The notes: generated by a model from the sequence alone, not told the origin. A DNA stretch of 64,000 nucleotides from Paludibacteraceae bacterium (GCA_017451525.1 JAFTOD010000001.1:124001-188000), one strand, 5' to 3'; positions 1 to 8,875 are shown, counted from the first letter of the stretch. Numbers and translations: made by a program.

Positions 1-888
1 ATCACCCTCGCCAACCCCATCATCCCTGCATCGGGTACCTACGGTTTTGGTGATGAGTTTGCTGAGTTATACGATATAAACTGCCTTGGTGGTATATCCT
101 TCAAAGGCACTACCCGCGAAGCGCGCTATGGCAACCCATTGCCTCGTATCGCCGAGTGTGGCAATTACGGCATGATTAATGCAGTCGGACTCCAAAACCC
201 AGGCGTAGAACATGTGATTGCACACGAACTCCCTCGCCTCAAAAGCCACTACAATGGCTGCATCGTGGCGAACGTCAGCGGTTTCTCCGTGCAAGACTAT
301 GTAGAGACTTGCGCTATGCTTGACAAAGAACCCATTGATATTCTCGAGGTAAACATCTCCTGCCCTAATGTCCACAATGGTGGTATGGCATTTGGCACCA
401 GCCCAGAGGCAGCAGCCGAAGTGACAGCAGCGGTTAAAGCCGTGACTACCAAACCCGTATATATGAAGCTATCGCCCAACGTAACTGACATCGTGGCGAT
501 CGCCAAAGCATGCGAAGCAGCAGGAGCAGACGGACTTTGCCTCATCAATACCGTACTCGGCATGCGCATTGATATCCGCCGTCGTCGTCCTGTGATAGCC
601 AACCGCTATGGTGGTTATTCGGGCGCAGGTATCTTCCCGCTCGCGCTCCGCATGGTGAACCAAGTAGCACGCGCAACTTCTCTGCCTATCATCGGTTGCG
701 GTGGCGTGAGCAGCGCAGAAGATGTGATAGAGATGATGATGGCAGGCGCAACAGCCGTAGAGATTGGTGCAGCTAACCTCACCAACCCCATGGTGGCAAA
801 AGAGATTATCGACCGCCTACCAACCCTAATGGATGAACTGAAAATAGAAAAACTAACAGATATAATTGGAATAGTAAACCATGAATAA
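1..888 (+). CDS. pyrD: Dihydroorotate dehydrogenase, class 1B catalytic subunit (5' end missing)
   Basis: The reading frame is open from the first base, so the start lies outside the window. The protein oxidises dihydroorotate to orotate in pyrimidine synthesis. Visible family features are ASGTYGFG near the start, the substrate-binding and active-site motif NISCPNV, INTVLGM, and an FMN phosphate-binding end with GCGGV followed by a glycine/alanine-rich [10 protein letters not shown] segment. Class 1B enzymes pair with an FeS/FAD electron-transfer subunit (PyrK). None is visible here; it could lie just upstream, outside the window. The stop overlaps the next gene (pyrF) by 8 bases, so the two are almost certainly co-transcribed and translationally coupled. 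The class 1B assignment is from sequence style and is less certain than the enzyme itself. Confidence 0.95.
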   Translation: MTLANPIIPASGTYGFGDEFAELYDINCLGGISFKGTTREARYGNPLPRIAECGNYGMINAVGLQNPGVEHVIAHELPRLKSHYNGCIVANVSGFSVQDYVETCAMLDKEPIDILEVNISCPNVHNGGMAFGTSPEAAAEVTAAVKAVTTKPVYMKLSPNVTDIVAIAKACEAAGADGLCLINTVLGMRIDIRRRRPVIANRYGGYSGAGIFPLALRMVNQVARATSLPIIGCGGVSSAEDVIEMMMAGATAVEIGAANLTNPMVAKEIIDRLPTLMDELKIEKLTDIIGIVNHE

Positions 889-1579
889 AGATGTAATCAT
901 TGCATGCGATTTCGCTTCGGCAGAAGAGACCTATCGCTTCCTTGACAAGATGGGCGATGTAAAGCCTTATGTAAAGATTGGTATGGAACTCTACTATGCA
1001 GAAGGTCCTGCTATCGTGCACGAACTCAAACGCCGTGGACACAAGATCTTCCTTGACCTCAAACTCCACGACATACCTAATACGGTCAAGAAAGCCATGT
1101 CCGTACTCTCTCGTTTGGACGTAGACATGTGCAACCTCCACGCCGCAGGTACTATTGAAATGATGAAAGCAGCCCTTGAGGGCTTGACACGCGAGGATGG
1201 TACACGTCCTATCCTATTGGCAGTTACCCAACTCACCTCTACCAGCGAAGAGCGTATGCACAACGACCTCCTTATCCCTGGCAATATTGGCGATGTAGTG
1301 GTACACTATGCCAAGAACGCCCAAGCCGCTGGTTTGGATGGCGTGGTTTGCTCGCCACTGGAGGCAGGTATGGTGAAAGAGGCATGTGGCAAGGATTTCT
1401 ACACCGTGACCCCAGGCATTCGCTTTGCCGATGGCGTAGTAGGCGACCAAGTGCGTATCACTACTCCTGCCAAAGCACGCGAGATTGGTTCTGACTTCAT
1501 CGTCGTTGGTCGCCCCATCACCGCCGCCGAAGACCCAGTAGCAGCATACCAACGCTGCGTAGCAGAATTCTGCGGATAA
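881..1579 (+). CDS. pyrF: Orotidine 5'-phosphate decarboxylase
   Basis: This enzyme catalyses the last step of UMP synthesis, decarboxylation of OMP. The 232-residue length fits the short bacterial (group I) family. The catalytic charged network D-x-K-x-x-D is seen at residues 59-64 (DLKLHD), the substrate aspartate at residue 10 (IACDFAS), and the phosphate-binding loop near the C-terminus (VVGRPIT). The ATG lies inside the end of pyrD, which supports this start and a pyrD-pyrF operon. The other pyrimidine genes pyrE and pyrB sit about 7.5 kb away, separated by RNA A and an AT-rich block. Confidence 0.96.
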   Translation: MNKDVIIACDFASAEETYRFLDKMGDVKPYVKIGMELYYAEGPAIVHELKRRGHKIFLDLKLHDIPNTVKKAMSVLSRLDVDMCNLHAAGTIEMMKAALEGLTREDGTRPILLAVTQLTSTSEERMHNDLLIPGNIGDVVVHYAKNAQAAGLDGVVCSPLEAGMVKEACGKDFYTVTPGIRFADGVVGDQVRITTPAKAREIGSDFIVVGRPITAAEDPVAAYQRCVAEFCG

Positions 1580-1880
1580 GCAAATTCATAGCTCAACATA
1601 GTTCAGTATTGTTCAGCGCTTTGCGTTCAGTATTGTAACAATGTTGAACCACATTGAACAACATCCAGCAATCGCATCTCATTCGAGGTGCGATTGCTCA
1701 TTATAGTTCGTTTGTTAAGATTGCCCCTCCCCATTGGTTTAGTGCTCGGCGCTATCCCGCCGAGTATTCTCTTCTCTATGTTCATTACCCCGAATATTAT
1801 TCGGGTATTCCCTGTCTTTACACTATACACTTTACACCTTTAACAAAAAATCACCCCAATAGTCATTTTTATTTGCTCAA
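1580..1880. repeat. Gap after pyrF with hairpins and short repeats
   Basis: This stretch has no convincing gene. It contains direct copies of gttcagtattgt (about 1602 and 1626). A hairpin at 1667-1698 has arms agcaatcgca/tgcgattgct and may end the pyrDF transcript, although no U tract follows. A second hairpin at 1746-1765 has arms ctcggcg/cgccgag, and a small one is at about 1790-1806 (cccgaat/attcggg). The motif tttgttaagattgcc at about 1709 recurs three times near 41 kb. Confidence 0.5.
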
Positions 1881-1903
1881 TTCAAAATAATTTACTACCT
1901 TTG
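1872..1903 (+). promoter_or_regulatory. Promoter of RNA A
   Basis: TTTG at 1872-1875 and TACCTTTG at 1896-1903 are separated by 20 bases, which is the Bacteroidota housekeeping promoter layout. No ORF starts soon after it, so it is best read as the promoter of the RNA that follows. Confidence 0.8.
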
Positions 1904-1908
1904 CACCC

Positions 1909-2295
1909 GAAAGTCCAACGCTGGGGTTTAGAGGGTGGGAAGTGTCTCCTCTCGGAAAGCCAAATTATTTGACCAAACACCCCAGTCGTGGCTTTCAAGA
2001 CATATTTAAAAGGCGTTTATTGACGCTCTGTTCTGACGTTATGAAACTTCGCAACTTTCAAAATCAGTTTCAGGACTTGGCAACGGTAGATGTCCTACGG
2101 GATATAGATTGTCCCTCTGTGCTTGTTTTGGTACATCTTTTGCGTGTATACGTATGCGCACACGCGTACCTTTAACTATGTTAGCACGGAGAATGTTTAT
2201 ATTCGGCGTGGGCTTCGCGTTGTTGTTCTAAACTGATTAGGCAATGCGAAGGCCTCATAACGTGGAACGACAGCAGTCGGAATCCACGTTTTTTG
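1909..2295 (+). ncRNA. Structured non-coding RNA A, about 390 nt, family not identified
   Basis: The region has a strong promoter upstream and an intrinsic terminator at its end, with many self-complementary segments and no credible ORF. Pairings seen: 1921-1927 with 1979-1985 and 1955-1962 with 1989-1996, which interleave as an H-type pseudoknot; a GGAC/GTCC hairpin near 2073-2096; a GGGA/TCCC hairpin near 2100-2116; and a long arm CTCTGTGC/GCACGGAG (about 2115-2192) enclosing GGTAC/GTACC and GCGTGT/ACACGC. It shares ordered sequence boxes with RNA B at 52.1-52.5 kb on the other strand: gacatatt then gcgttta, a GGGATA hairpin, a CTGTGC-type hairpin and atattcggcgtgggc. I saw no tmRNA, RNase P, SRP or 6S hallmarks. 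Bacteroidales-1 RNA is a candidate only because of the promoter/terminator-bounded layout. Confidence 0.75.
2259..2294 (+). terminator. Intrinsic terminator of RNA A
   Basis: The 8-bp stem aacgtgga/tccacgtt, with an inner cgac/gtcg stem, is followed directly by a run of T. The cgtgg arm could also pair with the conserved ggcgtgggc box upstream, so an alternative fold is possible. Confidence 0.8.
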
Positions 2296-2342
2296 TATGC
2301 CTATATGAGAGTAATTAGAGTAATTGAAAAAATTATATAACA

Positions 2343-3683
2343 ATGAAGAAAATACTATTTTTGCTACTCTTGGCAATATCGCAAGTGGCTATTTGTGCAC
2401 AGGAAGCACCCCAATGGGTGCAGAAAAAGCCTAAACCTGCCAACGACACGTATTTGTATGTAGTGGAACGCGGTGTCGGTGCCACCGAGATGGAAGCACG
2501 CAATCGCGCTATGGGATTAGTGTATCGCAACACAATAGAGCGTTTGGCATTGCCTATCAATTTGGCAAGTATCAACGAGGCTATTAATAATGGTAGCAAC
2601 TACGGCGATAATGCAGAAGTAATGAATATACCAGTAAACAAAGTGTGTGAGTACATTCAACAGGAAGCGACTCAATATGCAGTATATGTACTATGCCAAG
2701 TGGCACAATACGGCAATAGAGAGGCTCGATTCACCGCATTTACCCAATGTAATTCATTTGTTGAAAAACAAGATGTTGCACCCTTTTGGTGCAATGATAC
2801 TTGGCGAGCAACGAACTATCCACGCGAACAGTATGTACAGGGATTTGTAGTAGGTTCGAAACAAGCAGGCGAAAGTATAGAACAAACGTACCAACGCCTA
2901 AAAGAGCAAGCCCAAGCGGAAGCACTGCAAAATATCATCGCTACACAAAATGCGATAAAAGATATTCCCAACTTATCCGTAGAGAGTTGGCATAATCCCC
3001 AAACGAATGAGGTCTTTGCTTTTGCATGGGCAAAGAAAGAGGATTTGGTGCGCACGCTAAAGAAGCAGATTATTAGTCATATTACTCGTGCAGAAATGGC
3101 AATAGAAGAGGCAGAGGACTTGTTGGCTGAAGGCGAGAAAAGTGCAGCACGCAAGGCGATAGCCAAAGCCATTGAACATTTACAGCAAGTAGAGGAACAA
3201 CAAAAAGTAGTGCAAAGTGTGGACAGTAGCACAGAAATGGAAGATATTGCTTTTGCGGAGAGTAAAGCACTCAAACAACGAGCAACAGCATTGTATCAGC
3301 AGCTGAAGCATGGAGTGTCTGTGTATATCGGTGGAGAGATTACTATTTTCGATAAATTATACCCCACATTTATTCAGCAGATTAAGCAGGAGATTTCTCC
3401 CATGGGTTGCACTTTCACTACAAACGAGGTAGAGGCGGATTGGGTGATTCGTTTGCAGGGAACGACGCAAGAGTACAATACCATGCAAAAAAGTTCGTAC
3501 AGCGCATTTGTGGTTATGGCAGATGTAGCAATAGAGATAGCAAAGAAGGGGCAGATTATTTATTCGGGCAATGTGAGCCAAAAGGGTGTTCACACAATTA
3601 ATACAGAACAGGCAGCCAAAGAAGCATATACAGATGCAAGCAAGGAGATTGCAGCACAAATCAGCGAAATAATAAACAACTAA
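2343..3683 (+). CDS. Exported LPP20-domain-like protein
   Basis: The 446-residue protein has a clear signal peptide (MKKILFLLLLAISQVAICA), probably cut near residue 19. Residues about 22-100 resemble the LPP20 fold: PQWV at the start, then alternating strands, then a helix in which small residues repeat (ATEMEARNRAM). Residues about 255-320 are rich in E, A, K and Q and look like a coiled coil or long helix. The end carries a second small domain with ADWVIRL and a final helix. LPP20 proteins are periplasmic or outer-membrane-associated and often sit beside CsgG/LpoB-like proteins, as here: the next gene begins 27 bases downstream. The exact function is unknown. The start is supported by the signal peptide. 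Confidence 0.7.
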   Translation: MKKILFLLLLAISQVAICAQEAPQWVQKKPKPANDTYLYVVERGVGATEMEARNRAMGLVYRNTIERLALPINLASINEAINNGSNYGDNAEVMNIPVNKVCEYIQQEATQYAVYVLCQVAQYGNREARFTAFTQCNSFVEKQDVAPFWCNDTWRATNYPREQYVQGFVVGSKQAGESIEQTYQRLKEQAQAEALQNIIATQNAIKDIPNLSVESWHNPQTNEVFAFAWAKKEDLVRTLKKQIISHITRAEMAIEEAEDLLAEGEKSAARKAIAKAIEHLQQVEEQQKVVQSVDSSTEMEDIAFAESKALKQRATALYQQLKHGVSVYIGGEITIFDKLYPTFIQQIKQEISPMGCTFTTNEVEADWVIRLQGTTQEYNTMQKSSYSAFVVMADVAIEIAKKGQIIYSGNVSQKGVHTINTEQAAKEAYTDASKEIAAQISEIINN

Positions 3684-3710
3684 AATACAAACAATTAAAC
3701 AATTACAACA

Positions 3711-4652
3711 ATGAAAACAAAAACTATTTTATTCTTATTCCTATTGATTTCAGGAATAATGTCTGCCCAAGTAAAACGTGTGGCTATCCTTGAAACTGTG
3801 GACAGAGAAAACAAGGTGTCGTATGGAAATAAACTGATTTTGCGTGCGAACTTAAGTAAAGCAATTACTAATACAGCGGGTTACGAGGCGTATGATCGTA
3901 CTGACATTGATGCTATTATGGGCGAACAAAACTTCCAACGTACGGGTTTAGTAAGCAACGACCAAATCAAGAAATTGGGTGAAATGACGGGTGCAAACTA
4001 TATTCTTGTGGCCGAGGCAGCAGTTGTAGATGCAAATAATATGTTTATCACAGCCAAATTGTTGGATGTTGAAACAGCCCGCACAATTATGACTGATAAT
4101 GTGATGATGGCAGCAAATCCAGAAGCTATTCAAAAGGGGTGCGTATCACTCGCGAAAAGATTATTTCACGATAATTCTATTTCAAATGAAGAATCTTCTC
4201 CTACAGACATCTCGCAAAATGCACAAGTTATACCCCTAATGAATGACATATTGGTTAAAAATTCTAAGAGTGAACAAAGGTTGTATCATTTAAAAGAATT
4301 CTCTTACGGAAATGTCCAAATGGACAAAAAACAATTACGCTATTTTTTACGAAATAACAGCCCCGATGCCTATAAAAGCTACAAAAGTGGTGAAACATTA
4401 ATTAAAGCAGGTTGGTGGACTTTAGGAAGTGGATTGATTTTATCCGCAGCGACAGCTCCATTTTTGTATTATTATCCAGCTTTTATAATAGGAATACCTG
4501 CGACTATTACTTCGGTATCGTTAATTTGCGTAGGCTATGCTAAAAAAAATCAAGCTATAGAAATTTTTAATAGCCAAAATAACTCTCATTTAAATCTATC
4601 AGTAAATTTGGGTATCAGTAATGATGGGATTGGCATTGCTTTAAAATTTTAA
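3711..4652 (+). CDS. Exported CsgG/LpoB-like protein with C-terminal membrane segments
   Basis: The 313-residue protein has a signal peptide (about residues 1-19, ending MSA before QV). Residues 20-150 look like the CsgG/LpoB-type fold: VKRVAILE, then a middle stretch with YDRTDIDAIMGEQ and GLVSNDQIKKLGEMTGANYILVAEA, the region that in this superfamily pairs strands with a nucleotide-binding-like sheet. Residues about 232-276 hold two hydrophobic helices. A plausible role is a lipoprotein-like accessory factor of the envelope, acting with the LPP20-like protein just upstream; this is inference from the pairing. Base composition becomes clearly AT-rich from about the middle of this gene. Confidence 0.65.
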   Translation: MKTKTILFLFLLISGIMSAQVKRVAILETVDRENKVSYGNKLILRANLSKAITNTAGYEAYDRTDIDAIMGEQNFQRTGLVSNDQIKKLGEMTGANYILVAEAAVVDANNMFITAKLLDVETARTIMTDNVMMAANPEAIQKGCVSLAKRLFHDNSISNEESSPTDISQNAQVIPLMNDILVKNSKSEQRLYHLKEFSYGNVQMDKKQLRYFLRNNSPDAYKSYKSGETLIKAGWWTLGSGLILSAATAPFLYYYPAFIIGIPATITSVSLICVGYAKKNQAIEIFNSQNNSHLNLSVNLGISNDGIGIALKF

Positions 4653-4662
4653 AATATAAATT

Positions 4663-5037
4663 ATGAAGTATAGTATTCTTTTCATATTACTATTTTTCCC
4701 GACTGTAGCACATGACGTAAATGCATTTTTTACGGAAGAAATAATAGGAGAAAATATTAAAATAGTGAATAAATTAAACGACGACTCTTCTTTATCTGTG
4801 ATAGAGAATGACACCACGAATATGCAACCTAAGGACACGACTTTACTATCAATAAATTCTACTTACCAACAACAATGTTTAATGAAAAGCCGAACAACTA
4901 CTATAACAGGTTGGTTTTTATATGGAGGAGCTCTCGCTTTAGTTACTATAGGTTGCTCGTACTCATTTGTTTTTGTCCCTTTAGGAGGACTTGTAGCAAT
5001 AGTATCTATGGTATTATTGATAAAAGGATATAGCTAA
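4663..5037 (+). CDS. Small membrane protein, unknown function
   Basis: The 124-residue protein has an N-terminal hydrophobic stretch (MKYSILFILLFFPTVA) that may be a signal peptide, a polar middle, and two hydrophobic helices near the C-terminus. The C-terminal helix pair resembles that of the preceding CsgG/LpoB-like protein, which also starts its membrane part with a W-G/S-G-L/A pattern. It lies 10 bases after that gene and is probably in the same operon. I do not recognise the family. Confidence 0.55.
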   Translation: MKYSILFILLFFPTVAHDVNAFFTEEIIGENIKIVNKLNDDSSLSVIENDTTNMQPKDTTLLSINSTYQQQCLMKSRTTTITGWFLYGGALALVTIGCSYSFVFVPLGGLVAIVSMVLLIKGYS

Positions 5038-5103
5038 AAAATCTTTATTGACAATAATGTATCATACTGAGAATAAATAATATTAATATCTATACAATAG
5101 TAT

Positions 5104-6240
5104 ATGAAAATCTTATTTGTAATAGATGATTACGTATCATCTAATAATGGTACGACTATAAGTTGTCGTCGATTCGTTTCAGAATTACAAAAATTAGGAC
5201 ATGATGTCCGTATTTTGGGAATATGTAATTCAGAAGAAACAAAATGTTTTCATTTAGAGCAGTATCACGTTCCTATATTTGGAGGATTAATCCAAAAATA
5301 TGATTTTAAATTTGCAAAAATTGATTCTACAATATTGCGTAATGCCATCGGATGGGCTGATTTAGTACATTGTATGATGCCTTTTGCTCTAACTTATAGA
5401 TGCATACCAATCATCAAAGAATTAAAAAAGGCATCAACAAGTGCTTTTCATATTCAACCAGAAAACATTCTCAGTGCAATACATCTAGCTAAATGCGATT
5501 TTGCGAATAGATGTTTATACGCATTATGGAGAAAAAAAATATATCGTCATTTTCAATATATCCATTGTCCTAGTATGTTTATGGCTAACGAACTAAAAAA
5601 ACAATCTTATAGTGGAGATATTCGTGCCATTTCTAATGGTATCAGCACAGATTTCACGCAACTAAATCATTATAAGTCAATAGAATATAAGGATAAAATC
5701 GTCATTACTATGGTAGGACGATTGGCGCGGGAAAAACGACAAGATTTAATTATTAATGCAGTTGCAAAATCAAAATATTCGGATAAAATTCAAATTGTAT
5801 TCGCAGGAAAAGGTCCGCTAAAAGATTATTATATGAATTTAGCAAAAGCAAGAACATTGAAAAATAGTCCGCAATTTGTTTACTATAATCAGAAAGAATT
5901 ATTGGATTTATTAGCACAAACAGATCTCTACATACATGCCAGTGACATGGAAAGTGAAGCGATTGCATGTATAGAAGCTTTCGCAACAGGGTTAGTACCC
6001 ATTATTTCTGATAGTAAACAATCCGCTACTAAAGTTTTTGCCGTAGACAAACGAAGTTTATTTAAAGCAGGAGATTCAGATGACTTAGCTCGTAAAATTG
6101 ACTATTGGTTGGAACATTCAGAAGAAAAGCACTTAATGGAAAAACAATATGCTCAATTAGCGATACAATATTCATTAAAATCTTCAGTTCAAAAGTTTGT
6201 AGAGATGTGTGAAGAGGCTTTCGAAACTTTGAGTAAATAA
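5104..6240 (+). CDS. Family 4 glycosyltransferase
   Basis: The 378-residue protein has the two Rossmann-like halves of GT-B enzymes. The N-terminal half opens with KILFVIDDY and a NGTT loop. The C-terminal half begins at MVGRLAREKRQDL (about residues 203-215), followed by FAGKGPLKDYY and the E-x7-E nucleotide-sugar motif (E283 and E291, in the segment ESEAIACIEAFATG). It probably transfers a hexose from a nucleotide sugar onto a glycan or lipid; the specificity cannot be read. The gene is strongly AT-rich compared with the flanking housekeeping genes. It ends flush with the following esterase gene, suggesting a shared transcript. Confidence 0.85.
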   Translation: MKILFVIDDYVSSNNGTTISCRRFVSELQKLGHDVRILGICNSEETKCFHLEQYHVPIFGGLIQKYDFKFAKIDSTILRNAIGWADLVHCMMPFALTYRCIPIIKELKKASTSAFHIQPENILSAIHLAKCDFANRCLYALWRKKIYRHFQYIHCPSMFMANELKKQSYSGDIRAISNGISTDFTQLNHYKSIEYKDKIVITMVGRLAREKRQDLIINAVAKSKYSDKIQIVFAGKGPLKDYYMNLAKARTLKNSPQFVYYNQKELLDLLAQTDLYIHASDMESEAIACIEAFATGLVPIISDSKQSATKVFAVDKRSLFKAGDSDDLARKIDYWLEHSEEKHLMEKQYAQLAIQYSLKSSVQKFVEMCEEAFETLSK

Positions 6241-6288
6241 TTGTTAATGTATATTAAGAGTTTTAGAATAAATGAGTTTGCTATTTAT

Positions 6289-7404
6289 ATGAAAAAATAT
6301 AAATATATTATTAAATGTTTGATTTTTGCTTTTTATCCTGCTGTATACACACCTGCCAACATCAACATTGAATTAAATCATGATAGTACTATTACTTTTA
6401 CATACAAAGATTCATTAGCACATAGAGTTATTATCAAGGGGGATGGTATGCTATTTCATAAAAAAAGTGTGAATGGGCATCAACGAATGTATAATAAATC
6501 AAAAGGTGTATGGGAATACACTACCACAATGCCTATTGCTCCAGATTTATATACCTATCAACTATTTGTAGATGGTGTTTTGATAGATTCTGTTGATTCA
6601 AACTACTTATATTTGAGAAATAAAAAGAAAAACTTTTTTTTGATTGAAAATAATCAATCTATGTTGTATAAATGTGGTGCGAATGAACGAGGAACTATTA
6701 AACATATTGAATTTTTAGATTGTGATAGCAATGCCTTTATAGGCAATATTTACTTACCTTATCAATATCAGGATACTATGCGTTATCCTGTACTATTTCT
6801 ATTTCACGGAATAAACGGAAATCACTTTGATTGGATTGAACAAGGAAGAATCGCTAATATTTTGGATAATTTAATCCAAAATAGAAAAATTCAGCCAATC
6901 ATAGTGGTTACACCTCGTTGTTTTTTAACCAAATCAAAAAATAATTATGTACGCAGCTGTATATTTAATTACAATAAAATTTTAACTATGCAATTTGAAA
7001 AGCATTTTTTTAAATGGGAAAATTATATTGATGCTCACTATTCTATTACACACGAAAATAATGCAATTGCAGGATTAAGTTGTGGAGCTAGGCAAGCTGC
7101 AAATATTAGAAATACCAATACAAATAGATATAAATACATGGGTTTACTTTCTCCTGTTTTAACAAAACAACAACTACCTATGCGTAGTATAGACACATTA
7201 AAACTATGGATAGGTGTTGGGGCTGATGATTGGGTTGCTTATGGTAATACTCAGCGATATATTGAGAATTTAAATAAAATGAATATTGGATATACATATT
7301 TAGAGACAGAAGGAGGGCATTGTTTCATGAATTGGCGTAAGTATATAACGTATTTTTTATTGTGGGCATTCCCTATCATAAATAACAAAGAAGTAGCAAA
7401 ATGA
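6289..7404 (+). CDS. Exported esterase-D-like alpha/beta hydrolase with N-terminal beta domain
   Basis: An upstream TTG at 6241 is in frame, but ATG 6289 gives a proper signal peptide (MKKYKYIIKCLIFAFYP), so it is preferred; the product is 371 residues. Residues about 30-125 look like the E-set/CBM48-like domain that precedes many feruloyl esterase-like enzymes. The hydrolase part starts near IYLPYQY and FLFHGINGN. The nucleophile elbow is G-L-S264-C-G, a probable acid is D313 or D314, and the histidine is H344 in EGGHCF. The family removes acyl groups from polysaccharides or lipids. It is AT-rich like its neighbours and overlaps the upstream end of the next gene's open frame by 4 bases. Confidence 0.8.
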   Translation: MKKYKYIIKCLIFAFYPAVYTPANINIELNHDSTITFTYKDSLAHRVIIKGDGMLFHKKSVNGHQRMYNKSKGVWEYTTTMPIAPDLYTYQLFVDGVLIDSVDSNYLYLRNKKKNFFLIENNQSMLYKCGANERGTIKHIEFLDCDSNAFIGNIYLPYQYQDTMRYPVLFLFHGINGNHFDWIEQGRIANILDNLIQNRKIQPIIVVTPRCFLTKSKNNYVRSCIFNYNKILTMQFEKHFFKWENYIDAHYSITHENNAIAGLSCGARQAANIRNTNTNRYKYMGLLSPVLTKQQLPMRSIDTLKLWIGVGADDWVAYGNTQRYIENLNKMNIGYTYLETEGGHCFMNWRKYITYFLLWAFPIINNKEVAK

Positions 7405-7430
7405 TGAAATTATTAAATATTTATTGCAAT

Positions 7431-8378
7431 ATGAAAAATATTATCTGTTCTATTTTTTTATTATATACAACATGTTCTTTTGCCAAAGATCGAGAAGAAA
7501 TGATTCCATATGGAGATATGAATCAGTGGCAAGTACGGTACATAAAAGAATCATCTATTCTAGGTGGAAAGACCAAAACACTATATGCAATTGCACCAAA
7601 CGATACTATTAGTAAAAATATTCCGTATCGACCCATAATAGGAAATCCTTGGGCGACGAGTAATACATATGCTAAGTGGATTGTTGAAACAGCAGCAGCA
7701 AGCGCTGTCACACCCGAAAAAAGGGGAAATGGTTATTGTTGTCGCTTGGAAAATAAAATAACTCATATTAAGTTTGGTAATATATATGCAATGGTTACTG
7801 GTAGCATATTTTTTGGGTTAAATCTGGAGCCTGTAGGTATTTCTGCAAAAGAAAAACCATATACAGCTATTGATTTTGGTATTCCTTACACCCAACATCC
7901 AAGAGCATTAAAACTAGATTACAAAGCAATTGTAGAAAATGTTGACTTTATTGTTTCTACAGAAAGAAATAAAATAGATACCATTTATGGTCAACAAGAT
8001 TGCGTGGGTATAGTTGTTTATTTGCAACATCGTTGGGAAGATAATTCAACAGGTAAAATTTATGCTTATCGGGTAGGAAGTGCAAGTAAACAGATTTTGG
8101 AGAGTACTACTGAATGGGTCAATGATTGTGAGATTCCTATTATTTGGGGGGATAATCAAAAATCATCTATATTAAACCCTAATGAACAATTAAATGCGAC
8201 CTGTATGATGACACATAATTCTCGTGGTAATATGGTAAAGATAGAAGAAGTGGGTTATAGTTCTCTTGCCCCCACACATGTGGTTTTACAAATTTCTGCG
8301 AGTTGGGCTGGTGCTTTTCGTGCGCACGAGGGAAACATACTATGGGTGGATAATATTCGATGGGTCTATGAAGAATAA
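7431..8378 (+). CDS. PCMD-domain (putative carbohydrate metabolism) exported protein
   Basis: The frame opens at 7401, but ATG 7431 begins a good signal peptide (MKNIICSIFLLYTTCSFA), giving 315 residues. The body has the features I associate with the PCMD beta-sandwich family of Bacteroidota surface proteins: a Trp-rich start (MNQWQVRY), the FG-IPYTQHPRALKLDYKA segment, a QHRW strand and a final WAGAFRAHEG and VDNIRWVYE. Such proteins usually accompany glycan-handling loci. Here the partners are the glycosyltransferase and the esterase immediately upstream. The family call is by eye; the substrate is unknown. Confidence 0.65.
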   Translation: MKNIICSIFLLYTTCSFAKDREEMIPYGDMNQWQVRYIKESSILGGKTKTLYAIAPNDTISKNIPYRPIIGNPWATSNTYAKWIVETAAASAVTPEKRGNGYCCRLENKITHIKFGNIYAMVTGSIFFGLNLEPVGISAKEKPYTAIDFGIPYTQHPRALKLDYKAIVENVDFIVSTERNKIDTIYGQQDCVGIVVYLQHRWEDNSTGKIYAYRVGSASKQILESTTEWVNDCEIPIIWGDNQKSSILNPNEQLNATCMMTHNSRGNMVKIEEVGYSSLAPTHVVLQISASWAGAFRAHEGNILWVDNIRWVYEE

Positions 8379-8459
8379 AATTGTAATGTACTAAAATATA
8401 TAAGAAGTTAAGACAACAACATACTATTTTTTTTATTTCAGGAATATGACGCTTTTGTA

Positions 8460-8875
8460 TTGGGGAGTTACATTCATACAAGCTAACCTCGCCCCAATCT
8501 TCAGCACGCGAAAACTTTTTTCAAAAAAACACACTCACGCGGGAAGCTTAGTAAACACTACACTTCCCGCGTGTTGTATATACCATTTTACCCTCCGTTT
8601 TCTCAAATCTTCGGCACAAAAGTAGCATAATGCCGAAAATACGGCATTACTATAATATATAGAGGCACAAACAAATAGCTGCAGAACTAGCGGCAATAGC
8701 AAAAAATATTTTTATCAGTATTCATCGCACCTCGCAAGCCATAAAACACAAATCAGCTGCAACTTTATCCACCATTGCAGCTACTTTTTGCAGCATTATT
8801 ATAGAGGCACATCAAAGAAGCCACAGAAAGCCCAAAGATGTCCCAAAGATCTCCTATGGTGGTCCCGAAACTTGC
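8460..8875. repeat. Dispersed hairpin repeat element, copy 1
   Basis: This non-coding stretch shares ordered blocks with copies at 46.1 and 47.9 kb. The blocks are a hairpin with arms cacgcgggaag/cttcccgcgtg at 8536-8573, a ttcggcacaaa block, a small palindrome aatgccg/cggcatt near 8629-8647, gcattattatagaggcac near 8793, and agccacagaaagccc with gatctcctat and ggtcccgaaactt to 8874. It lies directly downstream of the PCMD gene. The strong hairpin could stop transcription, but no long U tract follows. Confidence 0.7.

Noticed and set aside
1654-1890. 78-codon ORF after pyrF
   Set aside because: It crosses the hairpins and promoter of RNA A and has no protein-like composition.
1942-2175. 77-codon ORF inside the RNA A region
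   Set aside because: It runs through the pseudoknot and hairpins and lacks a recognisable protein pattern. The strand has a promoter and terminator that fit an RNA better.
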